Shown: positions 29,299 to 39,498, counted from the first letter of the stretch. The stretch is 64,000 bases of DNA from Archangium violaceum (GCF_016859125.1 NZ_CP069338.1:6387501-6451500), one strand, 5' to 3'. The notes: generated by a model from the letters alone, not told the origin. Numbers and translations are program-made.

Positions 29299-29438
29299 GC
29301 GGACTGTAGACCCTCACACCCGGCCTGTCAGCGAGCGCGGGGGGGTGGATGGACGAAACCGGAGCTCCTCGGACAGACTCATGGCGGATTCGGTGTCCTC
29401 CCGCTCGCTCGCCGCCCGCGTTTCCCAAGGGAGCTCTC

Positions 29439-31385
29439 ATGTCCACCGCCGCCACCGCCCAACCCCTCAATCCGAACGCCTCGGAGTACCAGTACAACTA
29501 CACCTACGTTTCGCCGCTGGCGATGCTGCAGACCCTTCCCAAGGACCAGAGGCCTTCCTTCACCTGGTACCTCAAGGTCATCTGGCAGGTGCTCCACATC
29601 GCTCGCAACCAGCTCGAGTGGAAGTGGCAGCAGGCGCAGCGCGAGCAGGGCTCCTCCAGCGCTCCGGCCCCGGCCAGCGCATTGACGCTCGACCTCGGGA
29701 AGCTCGGTCTCGGCCAGGTGGACATGTCCCGCATGCCGAAGGACGGCAACCTGGACGCGCTGAACCTCGAGTCCATCGAGGAGAGCGGCTCACCCTGGGA
29801 GCGAGCCGAAGGTGAGCTCCTGAAGGGATTGGGCGAACTGGGCGACAAGGCCGAGACCCTCGCTCACTGCGAGCGCATCGCCCGCAGGGTGGGGCAGATG
29901 AACGTCACCAATCCGCTGGAGATCCTCGGGTTGGTGGTGGACGCCGTGCTCGCCAAACCGAAGGGGCGTCCCAATTCGTTGCAGGATTACCTCAACCTGT
30001 TCACCTCGGTGAGCCCGCCCTGGGCCGCGAGCAGCTTCCAGGATGATGCGACGTTCGCCTGGATGCGCGTGGCCGGATTCAATCCACTCGTCATCCAGAA
30101 GCTGACCACGCTGGATCCGGACCTCGCCATCACCGACGCCCAATTCCAGACCCTCCTCGAGGACGCGGGAGACTCGGTCCAGCAGGCCCTGGCCGAGGGG
30201 CGTCTGTTCGTGGCGGACTACCGGGCGCTGGCCGGGGTGATCAACGGCAACTTCCCGGACGGACCCAAGTACTGCTTCGCTCCCAAGGCGCTGTTCTCGC
30301 TCCCGCGTGGCACGGGTGCGCGCCAGCTCCAGCCGGTGGCCATCCGCTGCGGGCAGGACCCGCGCGTCTACCCCCTCTTCACCCCGGAGGACGGAGAGGC
30401 CTGGCAGTGGGCCAAGACGACCGTCCAGGTCGCGGACTTCAACCATCACGAGATGTTCTCCCACCTGGGGCGCACGCACCTGCTGATCGAGCCCTTCGTG
30501 ATCGCCACCCACCGGCAGCTGCCGGATGAGCACCCGGTGGGCCAGCTGTTGCTTCCGCACTTCGAGGGCACGCTGTCCATCAACGACTCGGCCCAGTCCA
30601 CGCTCATCGCGAAGGGCCATCAGGTGGACATGTTGTTGGGCGGCACCATCGATGCGGATCGGGCCCTCGCCGTCCAGTCGCTCCTGGGTTCCGACTACGA
30701 CTTCAACCGGGGCATGCTGCCCAAGCAGCTCGAGCTGCGCGGGGTGACGGACGAGGGCCTGGAGTACCCCTACCGTGACGACGCGCTGCTGCTGTGGGGG
30801 GCCATCGAGCGGTGGGTCCGCGCCTACGTGGGCATCCACTACGCCTCGGACGAGGCAGTCGCCAAGGACCAGGCGCTACAGCAGTGGAGCGCCGAGCTGG
30901 TGGCGGAGGAGGGGGGGCGGGTGCGCGGCTTCGGCGAGGATGGCCAGGGCAAGCTGTCGACGGTGGAGTACCTGGTCCAGGCGCTGACGATGATCATCTT
31001 CACCTCCAGCGCGCAGCACGCGGCGGTGAACTTCGCCCAGGCGGGGCTGATGACCTTCACTCCGCTGGCGCCGGGGGCCGCCTATCGGGCAGCGCCGCTG
31101 TCCGTGGCCGACGCCGCGCTCAATCCCACGCTGGACCAGTACCCCCCGCTGGACATGGCGGCCGAGCAGCTCGATTTTCTTTCCCTGCTCGGCGGGGTCT
31201 ACTACACGCGGTTGGGGGAGTACCGGCCCCTCTGGTTCAAGGGGCTGAACGTCATGGCCGCGCTGCACACGTTCAAGGAAGAGCTGAAGCAGATCGGCCA
31301 GACGATCGCGCAGCGCAACGCGAACCGTTACGGGCCCTATCCCTATCTCATCCCGACGAACATCCCCCAGAGCATCAACATCTGA
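29439..31385 (+). CDS. Lipoxygenase
   Basis: 648 residues; a non-haem iron dioxygenase of polyunsaturated fatty acids. The ATG at 29439 follows AAGGGAG; a frame extension to 29349 is rejected. The iron-site signature is textbook: His342 and His347 in SHLGRTHLLIEPF, continuing ATHRQLPDEHPVGQLLLPHF; His527 and Asn531 in SAQHAAVNFAQ; and the C-terminal isoleucine (Ile648) whose carboxylate ligates iron. The N-terminal 130 residues are helical and there is no obvious PLAT domain, as in other bacterial lipoxygenases. No signal peptide by eye. Lipoxygenases are scarce in bacteria. Divergent from a PLP-enzyme gene, convergent with an SDR behind a strong hairpin. Confidence 0.95.
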   Translation: MSTAATAQPLNPNASEYQYNYTYVSPLAMLQTLPKDQRPSFTWYLKVIWQVLHIARNQLEWKWQQAQREQGSSSAPAPASALTLDLGKLGLGQVDMSRMPKDGNLDALNLESIEESGSPWERAEGELLKGLGELGDKAETLAHCERIARRVGQMNVTNPLEILGLVVDAVLAKPKGRPNSLQDYLNLFTSVSPPWAASSFQDDATFAWMRVAGFNPLVIQKLTTLDPDLAITDAQFQTLLEDAGDSVQQALAEGRLFVADYRALAGVINGNFPDGPKYCFAPKALFSLPRGTGARQLQPVAIRCGQDPRVYPLFTPEDGEAWQWAKTTVQVADFNHHEMFSHLGRTHLLIEPFVIATHRQLPDEHPVGQLLLPHFEGTLSINDSAQSTLIAKGHQVDMLLGGTIDADRALAVQSLLGSDYDFNRGMLPKQLELRGVTDEGLEYPYRDDALLLWGAIERWVRAYVGIHYASDEAVAKDQALQQWSAELVAEEGGRVRGFGEDGQGKLSTVEYLVQALTMIIFTSSAQHAAVNFAQAGLMTFTPLAPGAAYRAAPLSVADAALNPTLDQYPPLDMAAEQLDFLSLLGGVYYTRLGEYRPLWFKGLNVMAALHTFKEELKQIGQTIAQRNANRYGPYPYLIPTNIPQSINI

Positions 31386-31435
31386 CGAGCCCGTGCGAAG
31401 CCAGCGGTCACCGGGCCGCTGGCTTCAGGGGCTCG
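31386..31435. terminator. Bidirectional terminator between lipoxygenase and SDR genes
   Basis: Perfect 11-bp stem GAAGCCAGCGG (31397-31407) / CCGCTGGCTTC (31416-31426), extended by an outer 7-bp stem CGAGCCC (31386-31392) / GGGCTCG (31429-31435). It starts right after the lipoxygenase stop and 20 bases from the SDR stop on the other strand, so it can serve both. Confidence 0.75.
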
Positions 31436-31454
31436 AGGAGCAAGGGGAGTCGGC

Positions 31455-32207
31455 CTACTGGGCCGAGTATCCGCCGTCGATGGCGAGCGCCGTGCCGGTG
31501 ATGTACGTCGACCAATCGGAGAGCAGGAACAGCACGGGCTTCGCCACCTCCTCCGAGCGGGCCGAGCGCCGCATGGGCACGCCATTGACGAAGGCCTGGC
31601 GGGTCGGCTCGCCGTGCTCGATGTGGCTCCAGATTTCCGTATCGATCGGGCCGGGCAGCACCGAGTTCACGCGGATGCCCTCCGTCGCGTAGTCGAGCGC
31701 CGCGGCCTTGGTCATGCCCATGAGTCCGTGCTTGGCCGACGAGTAGGCGCCAAAGCCGGGCGCGGCGACGTGCGAGAGGATGGAGGCGCAGTTGACGATG
31801 GAGCCGCCGCCACTCTTCTTCATCGCCCGGATTTCGTGGCGCATGCTGAGGAAGGTGGCGTCCAGGTTGATCGACATGAGCTGGCGGTACTCCGCTGGCG
31901 GGATGTCGGCGAACTTCCCGAGGGGGCCCGGGATGCCGGCGTTGTTGAAGGCGCCATCCAGCTTGTCGTACTCGCGGAGGGTGCGCGCGACGAGCGCCTC
32001 GATGTCGGCCTCCTGGGAGACATCCGTGCGAACGAAGAGCGCGGTGCCTCCGTCGGCGCGGATGCGGCCCACCAACTCCTCCCCCTTGTCGGCGCGGCGG
32101 CCAGCCAGTACCACCTTGGCGCCCTGCCGGGCCGCCTCCATGGCGGTGGCGGCTCCGATGCCAGACGTGGCGCCGGTGACGATGATGACCTTGTTCTCGA
32201 GTAGCAT
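31455..32207 (-). CDS. Short-chain dehydrogenase/reductase
   Basis: 250 residues, classical SDR length. ATG at 32207 preceded by GGGGGAG. NAD(P)-binding TGATSGIGAATA near 11-22, NNAG in AFNNAGIPG, catalytic Ser in NCASILS, and YxxxK as YSSAKHG; the C-terminal GTALAIDGGYSAQ is typical of FabG-like enzymes. The Arg after the second beta strand (AGRRADKG) favours NADPH. Substrate unknown. Its convergent position to the lipoxygenase would suit oxylipin reduction, but the genes are separated by a terminator and not co-transcribed. Confidence 0.9.
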   Translation of the reverse strand: MLLENKVIIVTGATSGIGAATAMEAARQGAKVVLAGRRADKGEELVGRIRADGGTALFVRTDVSQEADIEALVARTLREYDKLDGAFNNAGIPGPLGKFADIPPAEYRQLMSINLDATFLSMRHEIRAMKKSGGGSIVNCASILSHVAAPGFGAYSSAKHGLMGMTKAAALDYATEGIRVNSVLPGPIDTEIWSHIEHGEPTRQAFVNGVPMRRSARSEEVAKPVLFLLSDWSTYITGTALAIDGGYSAQ

Positions 32208-32331
32208 GTGCTCCCCCTGCCTGGCGGCGGGAGGGAGCCTCGGGAATGGGCTCCACTTCCGTGCCTGGATGGAGGGATGCTCAGGGGCCGGGCCCGCGTG
32301 TGTCAATCCGGCAATGGGGCAGACCCGGGTC

Positions 32332-32348
32332 CTCTCCCGGAGGGAGAG
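32332..32348. repeat. REP-like intergenic palindrome, degenerate copy
   Basis: CTCTCCC (32332-32338), loop GGA, GGGAGAG (32342-32348), sitting 10 bases past the tolB stop. The core matches the palindromes at 57724 and 62462; it may terminate tolB. Confidence 0.55.
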
Positions 32349-32357
32349 TGTTTGGGC

Positions 32358-33640
<1,283 letters not shown>

Positions 33641-33644
<4 letters not shown>

Positions 33645-34417
33645 GGGCTGAACTCCAGGACGATGCCGCTCTTCTGCAGCGCGTCCCGTAGATGGTCGGG
33701 GGGAGGGGAGAAGGGAGAGGCCTTCTTCACCGCGGCCAATACGGCCGAGTCGAAGAGGGTATTTCCGCTGGCCTTGGCCAGCCGCGCATCGATGACCTCT
33801 CCGGTACGGTTGAGGCGCATGGCCACCTGGGCCTTGAGGTACAGACGCTCGTTATCGGGGATGGTGTCCGCGACGTCGTAGTGGCGGCGCACCTGCGAGG
33901 AGAGCAGGCCGAAGTAGCGCTCGCCCTCGGCGGTGGCGGAGTCGCCGTTGGGATCGCCGTCCTCGGCGCCCTCCAGCTCCTCTTCCTGCTTGGAGGGTTT
34001 GGCGAGCTTGTCGAAGGCTCCGAAGAGCCGGTTGCGCCGGTCCTCGCCCTGGGCCTCGCCCTTCTGGGGCGTGGGCTTGGGGGCGGGCTCCGGCTTCACC
34101 CCGGGCACGGGCACGGCCACCTTGGCGGGCTCGGGCGGGGCGGGAGTGGGGGAGGGCGCCGCGTCCACCTTCTTGGGAGGAGGCGGAGGGGGTTGCTCCT
34201 TGCGGGGCAGCAGCTTCTCGTCGCGGGGCTTGCCCAGGCGCACCAGCGTGGCGCGGATGGGCTTCTGGTCCAGCTGTACCCGGGGTTCCTCGACGAAGGT
34301 GGTGTACAGCCCCACGGCGACCAGCACCAGGGCATGGCCCACCAGCGACACCGTGAGGAAGCGTCCCAGGCGTGTGCGCCTGGGGGCGAGCAGGCTCTGG
34401 TTGTAGGCCGGGTGCAT
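33641..34417 (-). CDS. tolA: TolA/TonB-family energy-transducing protein
   Basis: 258 residues. It should pass proton-motive energy from TolQR to the outer membrane. One N-terminal membrane helix (about 21-40, FLTVSLVGHALVLVAVGLYT), a Pro/Lys/Ala-rich periplasm-spanning region (about 65-125, with a PPPPPP run), then a folded C-terminal domain with AQVAMRLNRTGEVIDARLAK and the pattern SGNTLFDSAVLAAVKKASPF, as in TonB/TolA C-terminal domains. The linker is short compared with E. coli TolA. Placed between tolR and tolB, 3 bases after tolR and overlapping tolB, it is named by position; TonB naming is also possible. Confidence 0.85.
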
Positions 34418-34420
34418 GGG

Positions 34421-34882
34421 CTAGCGCCGTGCCTCCTTCTTGCCCTTGTTGGAGTTGGACGCCCGGCCCCCACCCGTGGGGTCCGTGATCATCCCCACAT
34501 TGTTGATGCCGGCGCGCTGCGCGGCGGCCATCACGTCCACCACCACGCCGTAGGGCACGTCCCGGTCCGCGTGCAGGTAGAGTTCCTTGTCCGCCTGCGC
34601 CTTGGCGTTGCTGGCCAGCTTCTTCTCCAACTCGGCCACCGGCACCTCGGCCTCTCCGATGTACACGCGCCGCTGTGCGTCGATGGACAGCACCAGCTTC
34701 TTCTCGGCGGCTTCCACCGGAGCGGCCCTGGCCTCCGGCAGGTTCACCTTGACGCCCTGCTGGATGAGGGGCGCCGTCACCATGAAGATGATGAGCAGCA
34801 CCAACATCACGTCCACCATGGGCGTGACGTTGATCTCGCTCATGGTGACGCGGCCGCCCCCGCGATTGGAGCCCATGCCCAT
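34421..34882 (-). CDS. tolR: TolR/ExbD biopolymer-transport protein
   Basis: 153 residues. One membrane helix carrying the conserved protonatable Asp: INVTPMVDVMLVLLIIFMV, followed by the periplasmic domain (VKVNLPEA, VLSIDAQRRVYIGE, LYLHADRDVPYGVVVDVM), standard for ExbD/TolR. It works as the stator partner of TolQ to energise TolA. A Gly/Arg-rich N-terminus precedes the helix and a Lys-rich tail ends the protein. tolQ ends 12 bases upstream and tolA starts 3 bases downstream. Confidence 0.93.
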   Translation of the reverse strand: MGMGSNRGGGRVTMSEINVTPMVDVMLVLLIIFMVTAPLIQQGVKVNLPEARAAPVEAAEKKLVLSIDAQRRVYIGEAEVPVAELEKKLASNAKAQADKELYLHADRDVPYGVVVDVMAAAQRAGINNVGMITDPTGGGRASNSNKGKKEARR

Positions 34883-34894
34883 GGCGCGTATCTC

Positions 34895-35569
34895 CTAGCG
34901 GAAGAAGTGCCGCTTGATGATGTTGAGGAAGTCCGCGGAGAAGTTGGCCATCTCCGTGTCGAACACCTTGATGCGGCTGATGAACGAGTTGTAGGCCACC
35001 ACCGCGGGGATGGCCGCGAACAGGCCGGCCGCCGTGGCGAAGAGCGCGTTGCCCACCGGCGCCGCCACCGTGGCCAGCGTGGCGTTGCCCTGCTCGGCGA
35101 TGGAGTTGAAGGCGTTGAGGATGCCGATGACCGTGCCGAACAGGCCCACGAAGGGCGACGCCGCGCCCACCGTGCCCAGGAAGCTCACCCGCGACTCCAG
35201 GTCCATCAGCTGGGTCGTGGAGGCCCGGTTGAGCGCCCGCTCCACGTTCTCGATACCGCCGAGCCGCTCGCTCATGGCGCCTTCCGCGCTGTCCTTGGTC
35301 TGGGCCAGCTTGGAGAGCTCCTCGTATCCAGCGCAGAACACCTTGGACAGGGGCGAGCCCTCCAGCTTCTGGGCGTCCTGGTAGATGGTCTCCAGCCGGG
35401 ATGCCTTCCAGAAGGAATCCAGGAAGGCCAGGGACTGGGTCCGGGCACGGGTCAGCTGGGTGTGCTTGAGCGCGATGAGCGCCCAGGAGGCCACCGAAAC
35501 GACCATGAGCAGGCCCAGGACTCCCAGCTCCAGGATGGAGGCATCACGGAGGATCTGCAGGTAGTTCAT
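34895..35569 (-). CDS. tolQ: TolQ/ExbB proton-channel protein
   Basis: 224 residues from the ATG at 35569 (MNYLQILRDAS), the usual short N-terminus; an in-frame ATG 12 codons earlier (35605) cannot be excluded and neither has a strong ribosome site. Three membrane helices: LGVLGLLMVVSVASWALIAL near the start, and the pair in the MotA/TolQ/ExbB domain, FLGTVGAASPFVGLFGTVIGI and ALFATAAGLFAAIPAVVAYN. With TolR it forms the proton-driven motor of the Tol-Pal machine. First gene of tolQ-R-A-B; the 214-base space to the divergent lipoprotein gene holds the promoters. Confidence 0.93.
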   Translation of the reverse strand: MNYLQILRDASILELGVLGLLMVVSVASWALIALKHTQLTRARTQSLAFLDSFWKASRLETIYQDAQKLEGSPLSKVFCAGYEELSKLAQTKDSAEGAMSERLGGIENVERALNRASTTQLMDLESRVSFLGTVGAASPFVGLFGTVIGILNAFNSIAEQGNATLATVAAPVGNALFATAAGLFAAIPAVVAYNSFISRIKVFDTEMANFSADFLNIIKRHFFR

Positions 35570-35783
35570 GGCGCCGAGCGCCAGGGGAAAGCGGGGCATC
35601 AACATGGGGGTCTGGCCGTAGCACCTGGGTCCGGGGTGGTCAAACAAACCCGGTACGAAGAGGGGTCGGTTGGTTGCTGTTGCCGGGCATTGAATAAATT
35701 CCCGGAGGGGGCGTCCGAGGGGTTGTGTGTCGGGCCGCATGCCCGCCCCTTTTCCCCGGTGGTCCACAATCCGAGGACGCCCC

Positions 35784-36854
35784 ATGAACGCCAGACTTCT
35801 CGCCGCATTCCTCTGTCTCGCCTCCCTAGGTTCGGGCTGCATCATCGTCGACCACGACGACGACCATGATGACGGCCCCTGCTGCAACACGAACCCGCCC
35901 CCTCCTCCCGCCGCGCGGCCCGGTGACGTGACGTTCCTGTGGACGTTCGCCCCCGACTTCCGGTGCTCGGACGTACCGGAGGTGAAGAACATCCACATCA
36001 GCATCCCCGGCGAGACCCTCTACAACGGTGGCGTCTACGCCTGTAGCACCGCGGGGGTGGACGGCATCGTCCTGCACGACTTCGTGCCCGGCAACTACTC
36101 CTTCACCATCAAGGCCTACAGTTACACCAACGAGACCCTCTACGAGGGCCGTGGCACCTTCACGGTGAACGGGGACGTGCGGGTGAACATCGACCTCACG
36201 CCCAATGGGATGTCCTACGCGTACGTGTCCTGGTCCTTCCCGCCCAACACCTACAGCCAGAACCCGTCCTGCTCGCAGGCCAACGTGACCTCGGTCAAGG
36301 CCAGCATCGACGGGGGCGAGTGGGTCACCCTGAACTGCGCCGATGGCATGACCAACGGTGGGGTGGAGACGCCCTGGCTGGAGGACGGGACGCACACCAT
36401 CGATCTCGTCGCCTATGGCCGGGATCGGGCGGGCCGGGATGGGATGCCGCTGTACTCCACCCAGGGCACGTTCGTGACGAGCGCCGGTAGCCCCCGGTCC
36501 GAGTCGTTCCGCTTCTACGAGGTGGGCGGCATGTCGCTGCGCTGGGAACTGTGGGATGGCTACGACTTCGTGAATTGCGCCGAGGCGGGCCTCACGGGGA
36601 TGTCCATCAACCTGTTCGACAAGGCCACGGGCAAGTTCGTCTACGGTACGGTGGGTGACCCGCAGCCCTGCACGGGCGCTCCCGTCCTCTACCAGTTCCT
36701 GAAGCCGGGCTCCTACGATGTGTACATCCGCGGGATGAAGGGCTCGACCATCCTCTATACCAACGAGGATGCCCCCACCACCGTGACGGTGTGGGCCTTC
36801 GACCAGAAGACCGCGGCGGATCCGTCGACCGAAATCACCCTCATCCGCTACTGA
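35784..36854 (+). CDS. Putative secreted lipoprotein with repeated beta modules
   Basis: 356 residues, no family recognised. ATG at 35784 after GAGGACG; lipobox GSGC (Cys19). Directly after the Cys comes an Asp/His cluster (VDHDDDHDD), then CC and a Pro stretch. The rest consists of three similar beta-rich modules of about 105 residues, each opening with a V(S/T)(F/L)xW or LRWEL strand and containing a (C) ADV/ANV/AEAG element, IxIP or ISIN, and a PGxYxxxIxx strand (e.g. VPGNYSFTIKAYS, KPGSYDVYIRGMK). These resemble immunoglobulin-like or transthyretin-like domains. Probably outer-membrane or surface exposed. Divergent from tolQ. Confidence 0.75.
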   Translation: MNARLLAAFLCLASLGSGCIIVDHDDDHDDGPCCNTNPPPPPAARPGDVTFLWTFAPDFRCSDVPEVKNIHISIPGETLYNGGVYACSTAGVDGIVLHDFVPGNYSFTIKAYSYTNETLYEGRGTFTVNGDVRVNIDLTPNGMSYAYVSWSFPPNTYSQNPSCSQANVTSVKASIDGGEWVTLNCADGMTNGGVETPWLEDGTHTIDLVAYGRDRAGRDGMPLYSTQGTFVTSAGSPRSESFRFYEVGGMSLRWELWDGYDFVNCAEAGLTGMSINLFDKATGKFVYGTVGDPQPCTGAPVLYQFLKPGSYDVYIRGMKGSTILYTNEDAPTTVTVWAFDQKTAADPSTEITLIRY

Positions 36855-36959
36855 TCGGCAGCTCGCCTGTCCTCCGGAGGGCCGGGGCACCCGCCTCGGC
36901 CCTCCTTGCGTTGCGGGCGGGTACATGGCGTTGGCATCAAACGTGATAGGAGCCCCGGT

Positions 36960-37775
36960 ATGCGGCAAGGCAGCCACGGTCCCATCGGGGTTTTCGATTC
37001 GGGCGTCGGAGGACTCACCGTCCTCAAGGCGCTGATGTCCCACCTCCCCCACGAGAGCACGCTCTACCTGGGAGACACCGCGCGGGTGCCCTACGGCACG
37101 AAGTCCGGCGAGGTGGTGACGCGCTACTCGCTGAAGAACGCGGGTTTCCTGCTGGAGCGCGGCATCAAGCTGCTGGTGGTGGCGTGCAACACGGCGTCGG
37201 CGGTGGCCTTGCCGGCGCTGTCGGCGGCGCTGCCGGTACCAGTGGTGGGGGTGATTGCCCCGGGCGCGCGGGCGGCCCTGCGGCGGACGCGGGGAGGCGG
37301 CGTGGGCGTCATCGGGACGCCGGGCACCATCCGCTCGGGGGCCTACCAGCGCGAGCTGGAGGCGGCGGCCGGTCCCGAGGGCGTGAAGGTGAAGGCGAGG
37401 GCCTGTCCGCTCTTCGTCCCGCTCGCGGAGGAGGGGTGGTTGGCGGGAGACGTCCCGCGGCTGGTGGCCCGCGAGTACCTGGAGGACTTCGCCCGGAGCG
37501 GGGTGGACACGCTGGTGCTGGGCTGCACCCACTACCCGCTGCTCAAGGACGTCATCGCCGAGGCCGTGGGGCCCCAGGTGTCGCTGGTGGACTCGGCAGA
37601 GGCCACGGCGGAAGTGGTGGCGGCGCTGCTGGAGGAGCAGGGGCTGCTGGCCGCGGGTGGGGCGCCCACGCACCACTCCTTCGTCACGGACGTGCCGGAG
37701 CGCTTCGTGGAAGTCGGCGCGCGCTTCCTGGGGCGCCCCATCCACTCCGCGGAGCAGGTGGACCTGTCCTTCTGA
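36960..37775 (+). CDS. murI: Glutamate racemase
   Basis: 271 residues. Cofactor-independent L/D-glutamate interconversion supplying D-Glu for peptidoglycan. ATG at 36960 with AGGAG (36947-36951) eight bases upstream. The two catalytic cysteines are Cys76 (VACNTAS) and Cys189 (LGCTHYPLL); Asp13 and Ser14 in FDSGVGGLT, and PYG in DTARVPYGTKS are all in place. Ends with the usual SAE/STA segment and a C-terminal helix. A single gene, convergent with carF across a hairpin. Confidence 0.96.
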   Translation: MRQGSHGPIGVFDSGVGGLTVLKALMSHLPHESTLYLGDTARVPYGTKSGEVVTRYSLKNAGFLLERGIKLLVVACNTASAVALPALSAALPVPVVGVIAPGARAALRRTRGGGVGVIGTPGTIRSGAYQRELEAAAGPEGVKVKARACPLFVPLAEEGWLAGDVPRLVAREYLEDFARSGVDTLVLGCTHYPLLKDVIAEAVGPQVSLVDSAEATAEVVAALLEEQGLLAAGGAPTHHSFVTDVPERFVEVGARFLGRPIHSAEQVDLSF

Positions 37776-37794
37776 GCTCCACCTGCCGCTGGAG

Positions 37795-37818
37795 GCCCGG
37801 TGCGGTCGAGCGCCGGGC
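37795..37818. terminator. Hairpin between murI and carF
   Basis: GCCCGGTGC (37795-37803) pairs with GCGCCGGGC (37810-37818), nine base pairs including one G-U, loop GGTCGA. Situated between two convergent stop codons, 19 bases past murI and 8 bases past carF. Confidence 0.55.
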
Positions 37819-37826
37819 CCGGTGTG

Positions 37827-38678
37827 TCAGGACGGCCGCACCGGGGAGACCGGCTTGGGCTCCTCGGCGGTGGTGGCCTCGAGCAGCTCCTTGGCGGCCT
37901 GGACCACGGGGGGTTCGGCGGTGGCGGTGGCCTCGAAGAGCTCCAGGGCGGCCTCGGTACCGATGTCGTCCTTGCGGGGGATGGCGCCCGTCGCCCAGGT
38001 GATGAGGCGCTCCATCGCGGGGAAGAAGCCGATCATCGCGAGTGGCTTGTTCATCCAGCCCACGGTGATGCAGTAGTACTTGTTGTAGGGCGCCGTGTGG
38101 TGGATGCGGTGGTGCTCCGGCGGCAGGATGAGGTGCACACGCTGCATGAAGCCGATGAGCGCGGGGGGCTCGTCCATGTGCGACCACTTGTGGAACTGGT
38201 TGGTCGCCATCACCCAGAAGATCATCGCTCCGAGGAAGGCGGAGACGAACACCCAGCTGGCGTTGGAGTGGGGGAGCGCCACCGCGAGGATGGCCACGGG
38301 GATGGAGACGAGGCAGTTGTTGCCGTTGGTCTCCACGAAGTCGTGGCGGGTGATGGCCTTCTCGTCCACGTGGTGCTCGCGAAAGGGCCGGATGAAGGCC
38401 TTGCCGAGCACGGGCATGTCGGTGGCGCCCCAGGTGTCGCCCATCCAGTGGACGATGCCGGAGACGAAGTCGGCCGCCAGGTAGCCCAACAGCAGGGCGC
38501 TGAGCACCAGCCAGGGGCCGGTATGGGGATTGCCCCACAGCCTCCAGACAAGGGCCGACTCCAGTCCGATGAAGGAGACGATGCTGGCGATCTCCATGGC
38601 ACGGATGGCGGGCGAATAGCCCTGGGCCAGCGCCGTGGCGTCCTGCTGGCGCAGCTGATTCTTGAGCTCGTTCTTCAT
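37827..38678 (-). CDS. carF: CarF, plasmanylethanolamine desaturase
   Basis: 283 residues from the ATG at 38678. CarF (TMEM189/PEDS1 family) introduces the vinyl-ether bond of plasmalogens and in Myxococcus is needed for the singlet-oxygen signal that switches on carotenoid synthesis. The multi-pass protein (helices near 27-50, 60-80, 130-175) has the full set of His motifs: GIVHWMGDTW, FREHHVDEKAITRHDFVET with NGNN, NQFHKWSHMD and PPEHHRIHHTAPYNKYYCIT. A C-terminal tail of about 45 Ala/Glu/Pro residues goes beyond the catalytic domain. No car regulators (carQRS, carA, carH) are nearby. Alone on the minus strand, with a 213-base divergent spacer upstream. Confidence 0.93.
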   Translation of the reverse strand: MKNELKNQLRQQDATALAQGYSPAIRAMEIASIVSFIGLESALVWRLWGNPHTGPWLVLSALLLGYLAADFVSGIVHWMGDTWGATDMPVLGKAFIRPFREHHVDEKAITRHDFVETNGNNCLVSIPVAILAVALPHSNASWVFVSAFLGAMIFWVMATNQFHKWSHMDEPPALIGFMQRVHLILPPEHHRIHHTAPYNKYYCITVGWMNKPLAMIGFFPAMERLITWATGAIPRKDDIGTEAALELFEATATAEPPVVQAAKELLEATTAEEPKPVSPVRPS

Positions 38679-38891
38679 CGTGGTTCCCGTTCCGGTCGAT
38701 GCTCCGGCGGCTGCCTTCCCCCCCCGGTGGCCGGCGCAGTCTACCCGCAGTGGGATTTTCGACGAAGTCGTCTGGTGACCGGTGCAGGGGCGCGGCCTTC
38801 CTGTCGGAAGGCCAGCAGGCATTCAACCGAAGAAGGCCGACGCGTTCCTTGTCACACCCATGCACCGCTGGTACGTTCCTCGGCCTCGGGC

Positions 38892-39437
38892 ATGGCGAAA
38901 ACCTTCGAAAAAGCCGTCACCGGCTTCAACCACAACATCAAGTACAAGGGGAAGGTCTACCACGTCCAGACCGAGGACTCGGGCGTCAACAACCCCCACA
39001 TCATCACCCACCTGTTCGTGGGTGGGAACATCCTCGCGTCGAAGAAGACGTCGTACGCGGACATCCTCAACGCGGAGAACCTCGCCGAGGTCGTGCGCGA
39101 GCTGATGGAGGAGCAGCACAAGGAGATGCTGCGCAACCTCATCAACGGCGTGTACGACGGGTACGAGGGCGGGGTGCGTCATTACCAACCCGGCCAACTC
39201 GGTTCGGCCGAGGACGTCCCCCACGCACGGCAGCCCGTTCAGCCCAAGGCTCCGCCTCCGGCGGCCCCTCCAGCCGCCTTCGTTCCCCCGGAGATCGCCG
39301 CCGCGCGCGCCATGAAGGTGCAGCCGAAGATCAACGAGGTGGGGGTGGAGACGCTCTTCGGTGAGGATCTCATCTCCGAGAAGAGCCTGGACGAGGTCAT
39401 CCTCAGCTACCTGGCGGGCGAGGACAACAACCAGTAG
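38892..39437 (+). CDS. Conserved protein of unknown function upstream of ftsE
   Basis: 181 residues. MAKTFEKAVTGFNHNIKYKG opens a small beta-rich region with HVQTEDSGVNNPHIITHLF and GGNILASKKTSY, followed by a helical stretch (LAEVVRELMEEQHKEMLRNL), a Pro/Ala linker (about 112-135) and a C-terminal helix pair (GVETLFGEDLISEKSLDEVI). Cytoplasmic. I recall similar proteins only as conserved unknowns of Myxococcota; no function is known to me. It ends 61 bases before ftsE, so could be first in the ftsEX-envC transcript. Confidence 0.8.
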   Translation: MAKTFEKAVTGFNHNIKYKGKVYHVQTEDSGVNNPHIITHLFVGGNILASKKTSYADILNAENLAEVVRELMEEQHKEMLRNLINGVYDGYEGGVRHYQPGQLGSAEDVPHARQPVQPKAPPPAAPPAAFVPPEIAAARAMKVQPKINEVGVETLFGEDLISEKSLDEVILSYLAGEDNNQ

Positions 39438-39498
39438 CCGGACGTCGGCGGCCGAGCGTTGGCCCTCCGTGCGTCCGGGGGACATAATCGCCGCGCCG

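Noticed and set aside
33692-35869. 725-residue plus-strand open frame
   Set aside because: Opposite strand of the tol operon, which has clear homology; composition not protein-like.
37800-39437. 545-residue plus-strand frame covering carF
   Set aside because: Upstream part is antisense to carF; only the part from ATG 38892 is a believable protein.
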